This document shows, in pieces, positions 9,581 through 18,688 of a stretch of DNA of 64,000 bases. The stretch is taken from NCBI GenBank assembly GCA_966211765.1, contig CBIHOV010000024.1:1-64000 (forward strand). The letters run 5' to 3'. The notes beneath the pieces are model-generated. The model was not told the origin of the DNA, searched no databases, and was given only the letters and a program-made list of their open reading frames with translations. Positions within the stretch are counted from its first letter, which is position 1, and each line of letters starts with the position of its first letter. A program made the translations under genes and the position numbers. Origin of the DNA: Paraflavitalea sp966211765. Lineage in GTDB: Bacteria; Bacteroidota; Bacteroidia; Chitinophagales; Chitinophagaceae.

Positions 9581-10255
9581 TTAATTGTTACCAGCCTGGA
9601 TATCGAGTTGCATGATCAACCTGGCAAGATCATCCCGCTTTGAAAAATCAGTAGGGTTGTTCTTTACCCATTCATTGATCAGCAACTTTTTTGCAGGAAA
9701 AAGTTTACTAAGCTGTTGTGCGTTGTTGATCTTATGGTATTCATTATCCTTATAAAGATAGTACACCACTTTTGAATTGATCTTGTAATCATCCGGCAAT
9801 TTCATAGCATATACACTACCAGAGCCAATCAATGTTTTCAAGGCATTGGAAGCTGTGGTATTGGAATTAGTTCCATATCCTGCAGCAGCACCTTCCTCCT
9901 CAATGGTACACACAAAATCAGCATACAGGCGAATATTAGTGCCAGCCACCCATTCATAGAACTTTTTATCACCAGGTATGAACTTACGGCCGGCCATGAT
10001 CACAGAGTCTACCTCCTTCGCATTGGCAATGGCCAGGTATTGACCCCGGTCTTCAAAGATCATTTCTCTGGTGAGTGCATGGTAGTTGAGGAGCCTGTCT
10101 GCTACCTCACCCGACCTCATGTATACTTTCCCACTGTAAAACTTGTCTAATACATAATGCGTCATGGGTGTACCTATCACCTGGTTAGGAGATTGGGCAA
10201 ATGTATACATGCCCATCAGCAACATCCATACCGTTAGATATTTTTTCATAGTCAA
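9581..10255 (-). CDS. Secreted protein of unknown function in the PUL
   Basis: A 224-residue protein with a signal peptide ending near TFAQ (residue 21). It then carries a pattern seen in uncharacterised Bacteroidota exported proteins: a short beta-strand region with GKVYMRSGEVADRLLNYH and a later FYEWV...Y segment, then a C-terminal helical part ending LARLIMQLDIQ. I do not recognise a catalytic motif. It is co-directional with the flanking PUL genes (24 bp from the DUF4965 gene, 27 bp from the GH5-like gene), so it is probably co-transcribed. Confidence 0.55.
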   Translation of the reverse strand: MTMKKYLTVWMLLMGMYTFAQSPNQVIGTPMTHYVLDKFYSGKVYMRSGEVADRLLNYHALTREMIFEDRGQYLAIANAKEVDSVIMAGRKFIPGDKKFYEWVAGTNIRLYADFVCTIEEEGAAAGYGTNSNTTASNALKTLIGSGSVYAMKLPDDYKINSKVVYYLYKDNEYHKINNAQQLSKLFPAKKLLINEWVKNNPTDFSKRDDLARLIMQLDIQAGNN

Positions 10256-10279
10256 GGTTGTTCATTGAATAGCCAATCT

Positions 10280-12739
10280 TTATTTATCCAGTAGTTTAAT
10301 AAAGTATCCGCCCACTACGCTACGCGCCTGGAAGCCTACCTGCTTGCCGTTGGTCGTTTCGTGCCAATCGCTCAAGGGTACCCTGCTGGAAGATTCAGCC
10401 GCATATTTGTACAAAGGCTGAATAAATGCATTCCATTCCTGCTGGTTATTGGTCAGCGTAGCTGTCCAAATGATCCAGTCGGACTTCGTATAGGTTTTGC
10501 GGCTGTCGAGCGGCAATCCGAAAGATCCTTGTTTGGAGAGGTAATACTTTACTTCCTTTTCATATACTTCTTTCGGGAATACATTCAGGTGGAGTAATTT
10601 ATCCCATACCAGGTTGTATTTCTGGCTCCAGGTTCCTTTGCGGTCAAAAGCCAATGTATAATGATCCCCGTCGCCCGCCAACTCCATCCAGCGTTTGGCC
10701 ATGGCAACAGCCGTGTCGTGGTACTTCTTGCCTGTTTCGGCATCGCCCAGCATTTCTGCCAGCATACCATAACCAGCTATACCCATGATGGCTTTTACCG
10801 ATAGGTTGGCATTCCGCGCCAGGTGACCAGCAAAATCATCCGTACACAATTGGTTGGCAGGATCAAAACCATCTTTCACCAGGTAGTCTACCCAGGTAGT
10901 GAGTGTATTCCAATGTTTCTTCGCATAATTGGCATTGCCTTCTGCTTTGGCGATGGCTGCTGTAAGGATGATCATATTACCTGCTTCTTCCACGGGCATG
11001 TCTTCACCATACAACTGCCCATTGGCCAGGGGATAAGTGCCCAGGTCGTGTGCAGGGAAAGGCTTTCCCCATTTACCGCTTTCACTGTAATAAAAAATAC
11101 CATTAAGCATTCCTTTTAACAGGTCAGGATTATACGCCAGGTACAAGGGCGCAGATGGGTAAGTAACATCTACTGTATTGATACAGCCATTGCTGTAATT
11201 CTCTTTTGATAGAAAAAGAATATCGCCCTGCGGATCTTTCAGTACTTTATGGGCTGACACACTTTGGCGATAGGCCAGTTCACACAACTGGGCATACTGC
11301 TCGCCACCTGCTTTCAATGTTTCATTGTACAATTTCTTATTGAACTGATCGCACTGGTCCATCACCGTTTTATAATCAGCAGCAGCCTGTGCCAATTCCT
11401 GTTCAATGGTAGTTCCTTTCTGTGCCCACCAGGCTTTTAAGTTCTGGCCAAAGTATTGAATAGAATACAGATCGTCATACCCTATCATCAAAACTTTTTC
11501 TACGCCCTTATTATCTACATTACCATAAGCCAGGATGGTGTTCAGCATAAGATGTTTGCCTTCCAGTTTGCTTTGGGCACCTAATCTGGAAGAAGTAATA
11601 TTAAATGCATTCACTGCTTCCCGGGCAGTCGACACATATTGACCGACTGAAAAGTCCTGTGGAGCAGCTACATATAAATATCCCCAATCAATACGCAGGT
11701 CATCGCCTTTCTTTTTTAGCACAGGTTGTTCGATTGTACCTGTTTTAAGGACAGACAGGTTATTCGCACTGTACCGTTCTGCTTTCACTTCCTGGGCGCC
11801 TGTATTGGTTGCCAGGGAGGAAGAAACACCAAAATACAATCGCACACGGTGTTTTGCATTATCATTGGATTGCACTTTTGCCGTAACATAAGTAACTGGC
11901 CTTGATAAAAGATCAAGGTTATCCGGCAATAGTGGAGAAGTAAAGGTGAGGGCCAGCTTTACTTTACCCGCCGTAAACTGATAAAGTGTTTGAGTAGCAT
12001 TCACAGTTACCTGATCCTGGGTAGCCAGTTTAAAGTTACCACCTGGCTGCACTTTAGGTTCGTCAACAATACCGGCATCCAGCCACGCGCCTCCCCTTGT
12101 ATTGGCTACATGGATGGCCAATACATTTTTTCCTTTTACCAGTTTGCGTTTGGCAGCTTCCGGTATGGAGAAATATTGAAACTTATTCAACCAGCCAACA
12201 TAACTGTATATTTTTTCTCCATTGAGGTATACTTCCGCATTATCATCATGGTTGATCTTTAAGAAAAGATTATTGAACGCTGTCTGGTCCAATGTAAATT
12301 CCCGGCGCACCCACAGGTTTTTGCTTTTCCACAAGGTTTTTGCACTACTATTGTCATCCGTAAAAGGCGCTCCACCCCGCTTCCATGAATGATCATTGAA
12401 AGTCGTGGTTATCCAGTCGCTGGCTGGCTCACTTTCTGAATAAGCCACTTCATAGGGCTTTTCGTCAGAAGCAGGTATTACAGTATTGTATATTTTTTCT
12501 GCAGCGCCCATAAACCGGTATACTGCCCCATCTACTTCGATCAATCCCAGCATAGACTGGTCGGCGCCGGTCCAATGTTTGGTAGGCGAAGTATTTAACT
12601 GATCGGAGAAAGACCATACACTGAAATAGGGGTCATGTGTAATCAAAGGGTACGCAGGAGCACGCATTTCCTGTGCCATTGAACTGCTTAACTGTATCGT
12701 TGCTAATCCAATTGCCAGTGCTTTTTTCATGATATTCAT
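10280..12739 (-). CDS. GtaA/DUF4965-type exported six-hairpin protein
   Basis: An 819-residue exported protein of the family annotated as glutaminase A (DUF4964, DUF5127, DUF4965 and DUF1793 modules). Its opening APAYPLITHDPYFSVWSFSDQLN and the C-terminal TDDFAGHLARNANLSVKAIMGIAGY are family hallmarks, and the C-terminal half is an alpha/alpha-barrel type. Between them, residues about 105-230 form a galactose-binding-like jelly roll (WVRREFTLD...VYLNGEKIY). This makes a glycan role as likely as a glutaminase role, especially inside a PUL. The true activity is unproven. The start at residue 1 or residue 4 (both Met) is not settled. Confidence 0.72.
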   Translation of the reverse strand: MNIMKKALAIGLATIQLSSSMAQEMRAPAYPLITHDPYFSVWSFSDQLNTSPTKHWTGADQSMLGLIEVDGAVYRFMGAAEKIYNTVIPASDEKPYEVAYSESEPASDWITTTFNDHSWKRGGAPFTDDNSSAKTLWKSKNLWVRREFTLDQTAFNNLFLKINHDDNAEVYLNGEKIYSYVGWLNKFQYFSIPEAAKRKLVKGKNVLAIHVANTRGGAWLDAGIVDEPKVQPGGNFKLATQDQVTVNATQTLYQFTAGKVKLALTFTSPLLPDNLDLLSRPVTYVTAKVQSNDNAKHRVRLYFGVSSSLATNTGAQEVKAERYSANNLSVLKTGTIEQPVLKKKGDDLRIDWGYLYVAAPQDFSVGQYVSTAREAVNAFNITSSRLGAQSKLEGKHLMLNTILAYGNVDNKGVEKVLMIGYDDLYSIQYFGQNLKAWWAQKGTTIEQELAQAAADYKTVMDQCDQFNKKLYNETLKAGGEQYAQLCELAYRQSVSAHKVLKDPQGDILFLSKENYSNGCINTVDVTYPSAPLYLAYNPDLLKGMLNGIFYYSESGKWGKPFPAHDLGTYPLANGQLYGEDMPVEEAGNMIILTAAIAKAEGNANYAKKHWNTLTTWVDYLVKDGFDPANQLCTDDFAGHLARNANLSVKAIMGIAGYGMLAEMLGDAETGKKYHDTAVAMAKRWMELAGDGDHYTLAFDRKGTWSQKYNLVWDKLLHLNVFPKEVYEKEVKYYLSKQGSFGLPLDSRKTYTKSDWIIWTATLTNNQQEWNAFIQPLYKYAAESSSRVPLSDWHETTNGKQVGFQARSVVGGYFIKLLDK

Positions 12740-12807
12740 TCCTGTTTGTGATTATTAGGTATTTGTCTTTGTGAATTTATCGAAACTGCCTTTCTTAAGG
12801 CCACAGA

Positions 12808-13857
12808 TCATTTACTTTCCGTAGGCACCGGAAGTGGTATGCCTTCTCGAACAGGCTCTCCAAATTGAGGCATACCATCTTTATCCCAGGTAAATAACTG
12901 GGCCCGTGGTGAACGATGCCCGCCACAACCTTGTCCCGGTGCATTGTTGGCATGGTACAGGATCCAATCCTGCTTACCATCCGGTGATTTGAAAAACGAA
13001 TTATGGCCCGGTGCATACACCCCATTTTCTTTTGATTGTTTAAAGAAAGGTTCCGGATGTTTCTTCCAGCTGCCGGCATCCAGTAAATTGCTCTTACCCG
13101 TGAAGCTGAGTACACCCAGCGCATAGAAATCTGTCCAGCAGCCGCTGGCAGAAAAAATGATGTGCAACCGGTCCCCATGTATCAATGCCTGGGGTCCTTC
13201 ATTCACATTGACATGCGGTGGATTGTTGGCATTGTTCAGGTCTCCATGTTTTTCCCACTCAAACTGTGGGATAGCAATCCTGGCCCTGTTGCCTTCAATA
13301 GTCCAGGGGTTCTTCATTTTGGCAATATAGATATCCTGCTGCCCATTGGTATCTCCTTCCCATCCGGACCAGATCATGTACAACTGGTTTTTCCAGGTAA
13401 ACACATCCCCATCGATGGCCCATTTATCAGCCGGGTCTGCTATTTTTCCTTTGAAGGTCCAGCTGCCCTGCATGGGATCGGCGGCTTCGTTTTCCAACAC
13501 ATACATCCGGTGGTTTTCATTTCGTCCATCATCTGCCGCAAAATATACATACCACTTTCCTTGCAGGAAATGTATTTCCGGCGCCCACAACTCTTTGGAA
13601 TAAGCGGTATTGGGTGGTGGCGTGAAAATGGTTTTACGTTGTGCCATCTTCAGGTCAGCCAGGTTATTGGTCTTCCACAGGTCCACCCGATTGCCCGTGG
13701 TATGCGTGTAATAGTAAAAGCCATCCTTGTAAAAAGAAAAAGGATCAGCACCGGAAGGCAATAGTGGATTGGTAAAAGTGGCGCCGGCAGTTTGCGCCAG
13801 CGCACCTTTACCTGCGACGAAAACGAATAACCATATGAAAACGATCTTTCTGCTCAT
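12808..13857 (-). CDS. GH43 family glycoside hydrolase
   Basis: A 349-residue secreted five-bladed beta-propeller enzyme. A signal peptide ends near ALAQ (residue 22). The three GH43 catalytic positions are visible: D38 in SGADPF (base), D149 in AIDGDVF (pKa modulator) and E220 in NEGPQ (acid). GH43 enzymes are inverting arabinofuranosidases, xylosidases, arabinanases or galactosidases, and the subfamily cannot be set here. It starts 11 bp after the GH127 stop, which fits joint action on arabinose-containing side chains. Confidence 0.88.
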   Translation of the reverse strand: MSRKIVFIWLFVFVAGKGALAQTAGATFTNPLLPSGADPFSFYKDGFYYYTHTTGNRVDLWKTNNLADLKMAQRKTIFTPPPNTAYSKELWAPEIHFLQGKWYVYFAADDGRNENHRMYVLENEAADPMQGSWTFKGKIADPADKWAIDGDVFTWKNQLYMIWSGWEGDTNGQQDIYIAKMKNPWTIEGNRARIAIPQFEWEKHGDLNNANNPPHVNVNEGPQALIHGDRLHIIFSASGCWTDFYALGVLSFTGKSNLLDAGSWKKHPEPFFKQSKENGVYAPGHNSFFKSPDGKQDWILYHANNAPGQGCGGHRSPRAQLFTWDKDGMPQFGEPVREGIPLPVPTESK

Positions 13858-13868
13858 GTTGCTTTATC

Positions 13869-15944
13869 TTATTGTACTACCGGAAAAGAAGCTATCCTTA
13901 ACCGGGCAGCTCCCATGGGTACCAGGGTCAATTCTGTTACCGGCTCAGTAGTTGTAACCGGGCTCTGCGGCAATAATCCACAAAGTCCATATTGGTCAAT
14001 GGTCCAGGAAGGGATCTGTTTCCCTTTTGCTTTCAGGGCTATGGGAGCACCGGAAAGGGTAAATGGATTGTTGTCTTTCGGCCAGTTTTTCTTTACTACT
14101 GTAAAGGTCTTGTCCAATGGCTGAGTATTCAATAGCAGGCCATAATTCCATTGGGTAGCCGGGTATATTTCAAAAGAAGGCCACTTCGCAGGATCAGCAT
14201 TTTCCTGCCATTTAGAATCGCCTATGGCTGTTGCTTTACTGTCTTTTTGCTCATACCGTTCTTTGATCTCCAACGAATAGGTAATAGGACCACGATTGAT
14301 GCTCACACTATTCTTATTCTTATCCCAGGTGCGGAGCTGCAATTCCATGGGAAGCTCCAGCGCAATGCGGTCATTGTTTTTCCATTCGTTGATCAGCTTT
14401 ACATAACCACCTGCTGTTGCTTGTACAGCAACGGGCTTCCCATTCACTTTTACTACCGGCTTTTTGCACCATGCCGGGATACGCAAGTATAGGGGAAAGG
14501 AAGTGGTCTTTGCTGCTTTGATGGTAAAGCCTACGGACTCCTCAAAAGGGTAATGTGTATTCTCTGCGACGGTGACGGTATTGCCATTGCCCACCTGGGC
14601 AGTTACTGCTCCCTCCACATACAACTGCGCAGCCAGCCCATTGTCGGGTGTAGCCATCCAACTGTTTTCAGCATAGTATACCCAGCCTGCAGCATGGTTG
14701 TGCTGGCAACAACGGCTGCTGAAAGGATTCATCATCAGAAAGGGCCCGTTGTTGTCAATACCAGGCGCATGGTTCTTGCTATCGCTCACTACCATATTGG
14801 GCGCTGTTAAATAACGCAATGATCGGTAGTCGGGCATGAAGGCTGCCGGAAAAGTATTGAAAGCGATGTCTTCGCAATTCTCCGCCCATTTCGTATCACC
14901 CGTATACCAGAGTAAGAACTGGTCGGAAGTCATTTGTTCCACCATGCCACAGGTTTCTACCAACTGGCGTGGATCATCATATCCCTTGCGTGCATTTTCA
15001 TCAGCGCCAAACAATCCACCCGGCACCTGCCCATAAATATCACGTATCAATTTAAAATTATCGTAGGTAGCCTGCAGGTCGTTCTCATTGCGACTAAGCA
15101 TGGCATATTGAGCAGGCTCCCGAAAGCATTGCGCCACATTTACATTGTGCCAGTTAGGAAGGTTATTCTTTTGGGTCCAGTTGGCGGTGTTCTTGTGCAG
15201 CTTAGTGACCAGATCCAGCAACCAGGGCTCACCGGTTCGGTTATACAGCCAGTAAACACTGTAGATATTATCGCCACCCCGGCTGTTTTCCCAATAATCT
15301 TCCAGCAACTGATCATCCGCCAGCGAAAGTTCCCATCGGAAGTATTTTGTCATGAGGTCCAATACACGCTGGTCCCTGGCATATTCATAATAAGATTGAA
15401 GGCACCAGAGCATGGGCATATTGGTCCAGAGGTCTCTCTTGCCATTGCGGGTAACCAGCGGACCGAAGTCGCCATTCTCCCTTTGGTTATCCAGTGCTGC
15501 GTTGAGCCAAAACTTTGCTTCTGTGATCATCTTCTCATCGCGCAGCATATAGCCTATATTGCCATATCCCTTCAGCCAGTAAGGCAATTCCTCCCAGCCA
15601 TATTTTCCTTTACCGTCTTTGTGCAACCAGGCATTGTCCTGTCGGGATAGCCAGATGCTGATCTCCCCCAGGTGCCCGGTAAGACCATCTCGTTGCAATT
15701 CCAGCATCTTTTTTAACCAGCCGCCCGGCTTCACAGCTGTTACCGGCAGTTTAATAAAATATTGTTGCTGCAACGGCGCTTTGTTGCTAACGTAGAAATT
15801 GTTGCGGGCAGCATTATCGGGCCGGTCAACGATCGTTGCTTTTATATTGTTCTGGGCATGGGTAGCAGACAATGCCGTGAGGCCCAGCAGGGAAATACCC
15901 AGCATCACTTGTCTTTTACACCGGTACCATATTGTTCGATTCAT
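13869..15944 (-). CDS. GH127-type beta-L-arabinofuranosidase (DUF1680)
   Basis: A 691-residue secreted (alpha/alpha)6-barrel enzyme with two beta-sandwich domains at the C-terminus; the signal peptide ends near ATHA (residue 30). The zinc site of GH127 (Glu, Cys, Cys, Cys in Bifidobacterium HypBA1) is kept: E330 and C332 in VETCGMVEQ, C412 and C413 in SSRCCQHN, one of which is the nucleophile. This supports beta-L-arabinofuranosidase activity, although DUF1680 relatives in GH142 and GH146 cannot be excluded. It begins after a hairpin-rich 136-bp gap in the operon. Confidence 0.84.
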   Translation of the reverse strand: MNRTIWYRCKRQVMLGISLLGLTALSATHAQNNIKATIVDRPDNAARNNFYVSNKAPLQQQYFIKLPVTAVKPGGWLKKMLELQRDGLTGHLGEISIWLSRQDNAWLHKDGKGKYGWEELPYWLKGYGNIGYMLRDEKMITEAKFWLNAALDNQRENGDFGPLVTRNGKRDLWTNMPMLWCLQSYYEYARDQRVLDLMTKYFRWELSLADDQLLEDYWENSRGGDNIYSVYWLYNRTGEPWLLDLVTKLHKNTANWTQKNNLPNWHNVNVAQCFREPAQYAMLSRNENDLQATYDNFKLIRDIYGQVPGGLFGADENARKGYDDPRQLVETCGMVEQMTSDQFLLWYTGDTKWAENCEDIAFNTFPAAFMPDYRSLRYLTAPNMVVSDSKNHAPGIDNNGPFLMMNPFSSRCCQHNHAAGWVYYAENSWMATPDNGLAAQLYVEGAVTAQVGNGNTVTVAENTHYPFEESVGFTIKAAKTTSFPLYLRIPAWCKKPVVKVNGKPVAVQATAGGYVKLINEWKNNDRIALELPMELQLRTWDKNKNSVSINRGPITYSLEIKERYEQKDSKATAIGDSKWQENADPAKWPSFEIYPATQWNYGLLLNTQPLDKTFTVVKKNWPKDNNPFTLSGAPIALKAKGKQIPSWTIDQYGLCGLLPQSPVTTTEPVTELTLVPMGAARLRIASFPVVQ

Positions 15945-15993
15945 TACAGGACTTCTTTAGTTTTAGATATGCTAAGATGAGTTCCTTTAGAGC

Positions 15994-16064
15994 AGGGTGA
16001 GCCGCCCCGGAAGGGCGACCCACCCTTTAGTCAGCTTCGGCAGGCTCGTTCCCGCGAAGCGGGA
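15994..16064. repeat. Two hairpins in the mid-operon gap between GH2 and GH127
   Basis: An imperfect stem pairs 15994-16007 with 16013-16026 (12 of 14 positions, loop of 5). A perfect 6-bp stem pairs 16050-16055 with 16059-16064 around the loop GAA. Neither is followed by a T-run on the minus strand, so they do not look like simple terminators. They may act as an mRNA processing or stability element that sets different levels for the upstream and downstream parts of the PUL, or be a mobile intergenic repeat. Confidence 0.5.
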
Positions 16065-16080
16065 TAAACCCTGATAAATA

Positions 16081-17928
16081 TTATTTCATGGTCACGAGAT
16101 TGATATCGTACAGCTTATTGTGTACTTGTTTCAGGCTCGCTACTGGTATCTTAAATACTTTCCGGTCATAAGTCATCAATCCATTGGTTTCTACTTCTAC
16201 ATCCGTGGTTTGCGTGTATACAGCGGCCGACAATCCCTTTTTGATCAATGCAGGGAATTTATCAATGAGCTGCGAATAGTTGGTAAGCAGTTCTTCCTTG
16301 TTTTTATAGCTGCGGTATCCCCAGTTGTTCTTATCCTGCCAGGTATGCCCTTCCAGCGGCAAGCCCAGGCCACCAAACTCACCCAATACAATCACGTATT
16401 TAGCACCAAACAGTTCCACGCTGGGCATGGCTGGTAGTGGATAATTGTGCAGGTCAATGATATGACCCGCCGCGTGGAAATTACCTCCACTTGCTGTATT
16501 GATCAGGCGGGAAGGATCTTTCTGCATCGTCCAGTTTACGATCTCTTTGGTCTTGAACTGTCCCCAGGCTTCGTTGAAGGGAACCCAGGCAATGATGCTG
16601 GGAAAATTGTGCAGGCTTTCCATAATGGCATTCCATTCTGTACGGTAGATCTGCTCCGATTCGGCAGAACGTTCCATATCATACCCAATGCCCTCTACAG
16701 CGGGGCGAGGTTCCCAACGGGCGCCCAGGTCACCGCTTGGCATATCCTGCCACACAAGCATGCCTAGCTGATCACAATGGTAGTACCAGCGGGCAGGCTC
16801 TACTTTCACGTGTTTGCGGATCATGTTGAAGCCCATTTCCTTTGTCTGTACCACGTCGAATTTCAGGGCTTCATCTGTAGGTGCGGTATACAATCCATCA
16901 GGCCACCAGCCCTGGTCGAGCGGACCGTACTGGAAGACAAAACGGTTGTTGAGCAACATACGCTGCACGCCATTGCCATCAATACCCATCGATATTTTGC
17001 GCATCGCGAAATAGCTGTCTGCTTCATCTATCACTTTACCACTGCGCAGAATGGCTACTTTCAAGGTATAGAGAAAAGGGTTTTCCGGTGTCCACAATTT
17101 AGGATCATTGACCACTACTTTGATATCCTCACCGGCAGTAACCGTGTATTCACTGAGTTTAGCTGCTCCGTCAAAGGCTGTCACTCTCACCAGGTCGCCT
17201 GTTTGCGCATTGGCCACTTTGGTTTGAATGCTGAGGGTTTTGGTATCAATGTCCGGTGTTTGTTTGGTTGATACGATATAAGTGGTGGGCACTGTTTCCA
17301 GCCATACCGTTTGCCAGATGCCGGTTACAGGAGTATACCAGATGCCATTGGGCTTTTTTACCTGCTTGCCACGAGGCTGAGGACCTTCATCGGAAGGGTC
17401 CCATACCGACACAGCAATCTCCTGCTCTTTTCCTTTTTTGAGGAAAGAAGTAATATCAAAAGAAAAAGGATCATAGCCTCCCTGGTGTGTGCCTGCCTTT
17501 TTACCATTTACATACACAGTACAGCGCCAATCTACCGCGCCAAAATGAAGGATAAGCTGCTGATCCTTTTTAATAGCTGGTAAAGTGATCACCCTTTTAT
17601 ACCAGAGTATGCTGTCTTTTCCTACTGTTTTTCCTACACCCGATAGTGCGGCCTCCACTGCATAAGGCACCAGGATATTTCCGGCAAAGGAAGCCGGTAT
17701 TGTTTCTTCCTGGGCTTTGGGCAGAATGGCATATTGCCAGAGACCATTGAGGTTTTGCCAGTTCTTCCGTACCAGTTGAGGGCGCGGATATTCCGGCAAC
17801 GGATCAACCGGGTTTACATTGGCAGACCATTGTGTAGTAATATGGCCCGGCACGATCTGCCAGTTTTGTTGGGCTTTTAGGGAACCAACGAGGAGTAGCA
17901 ATAAGAAGAGGACGGGTACTCTTTGCAT
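16081..17928 (-). CDS. GH2 family beta-glycosidase
   Basis: A 615-residue secreted GH2 enzyme (signal peptide to about LKAQ, residue 20). Domain order is sugar-binding jelly roll (about 45-212), Ig-like domain (about 213-312) and (beta/alpha)8 barrel (about 313-615). The likely acid/base is E453 in PFNEAWGQ and the likely nucleophile is E517 in VLGEFGG. GH2 members include beta-galactosidases, beta-glucuronidases and beta-mannosidases, and the sequence does not settle which. It follows the DUF3823 gene by 43 bp in the PUL operon. Confidence 0.86.
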   Translation of the reverse strand: MQRVPVLFLLLLLVGSLKAQQNWQIVPGHITTQWSANVNPVDPLPEYPRPQLVRKNWQNLNGLWQYAILPKAQEETIPASFAGNILVPYAVEAALSGVGKTVGKDSILWYKRVITLPAIKKDQQLILHFGAVDWRCTVYVNGKKAGTHQGGYDPFSFDITSFLKKGKEQEIAVSVWDPSDEGPQPRGKQVKKPNGIWYTPVTGIWQTVWLETVPTTYIVSTKQTPDIDTKTLSIQTKVANAQTGDLVRVTAFDGAAKLSEYTVTAGEDIKVVVNDPKLWTPENPFLYTLKVAILRSGKVIDEADSYFAMRKISMGIDGNGVQRMLLNNRFVFQYGPLDQGWWPDGLYTAPTDEALKFDVVQTKEMGFNMIRKHVKVEPARWYYHCDQLGMLVWQDMPSGDLGARWEPRPAVEGIGYDMERSAESEQIYRTEWNAIMESLHNFPSIIAWVPFNEAWGQFKTKEIVNWTMQKDPSRLINTASGGNFHAAGHIIDLHNYPLPAMPSVELFGAKYVIVLGEFGGLGLPLEGHTWQDKNNWGYRSYKNKEELLTNYSQLIDKFPALIKKGLSAAVYTQTTDVEVETNGLMTYDRKVFKIPVASLKQVHNKLYDINLVTMK

Positions 17929-17971
17929 AAAAGTGGTAATTGGTTGATGCTTTAAATATATTCCGAAATTG

Positions 17972-18676
17972 TTAGAATGTGATTTTTTGAATGGGTGAAT
18001 ATAGTCTGTCCTCTACGCCGGCAATTTTAACCCCTACCCTTGCAAAAACATAATTCTGCGCAGGCGTAATAGCCGGAATAGGAACGCTCAGCTGCAGGTT
18101 ATTGAGGTCGGTGGCAGCATTGACAGCAGAATCTTTTCGCTGGATCTGCATATTGCCATTTGACCCTACAAAGGCGGTTTTGTTAATGTACAGTGATACA
18201 GATTCAATGTTTTTTGCATTAGCATCTGTTATTATCTTTTCGATTTTAACGGTGGAGGAAACCCTTCCATTGGCCTGGGAAAATTGGGCACTTGTTACCA
18301 TATAATAGGGTATCACCTCTACATCGAAGTCCTGGCTACCCTGCAACTTGATGATGATGGTATCCTTCGTGCTGCCCACGGATTTGGACATAAAGGGGCC
18401 TTCATTTTTGGGGATGACCAGTTTATAATTGCCATCAAATAAGACAGCAGAGTAACCTCCTTCCTGGTTAACGGCCACGTCAATAGGGGCATTGAGGCCC
18501 CAGCCGGGCTCCCACAATTGAAAGCGCACCTGGTTCTGCTCAACCATTACTGGCTGGCCATTGTAGGTAATCCGTCCTTTAAGCGTGGAACCAGGAGGAT
18601 CAAAATTATCTTTCTTGCAGGAGGCAAAGGCCGCCAGCGCCACAAGCAATATGATGGATTGGAATGTACGTGTCAT
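17972..18676 (-). CDS. DUF3823-type lipoprotein
   Basis: A 234-residue lipoprotein with lipobox FASC (Cys20). It carries a carboxypeptidase-regulatory-like beta fold at the N-terminus (TLKGRITYNGQPVMVEQNQVRF) followed by a second beta domain. It belongs to the DUF3823 family, which is found almost only next to SusC/SusD genes. A role as an accessory surface glycan-binding protein is the usual inference. It starts 12 bp after the SusD stop, so it belongs to the same transcription unit. Confidence 0.78.
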   Translation of the reverse strand: MTRTFQSIILLVALAAFASCKKDNFDPPGSTLKGRITYNGQPVMVEQNQVRFQLWEPGWGLNAPIDVAVNQEGGYSAVLFDGNYKLVIPKNEGPFMSKSVGSTKDTIIIKLQGSQDFDVEVIPYYMVTSAQFSQANGRVSSTVKIEKIITDANAKNIESVSLYINKTAFVGSNGNMQIQRKDSAVNAATDLNNLQLSVPIPAITPAQNYVFARVGVKIAGVEDRLYSPIQKITF

Positions 18677-18688
18677 GATCGGATTGAT

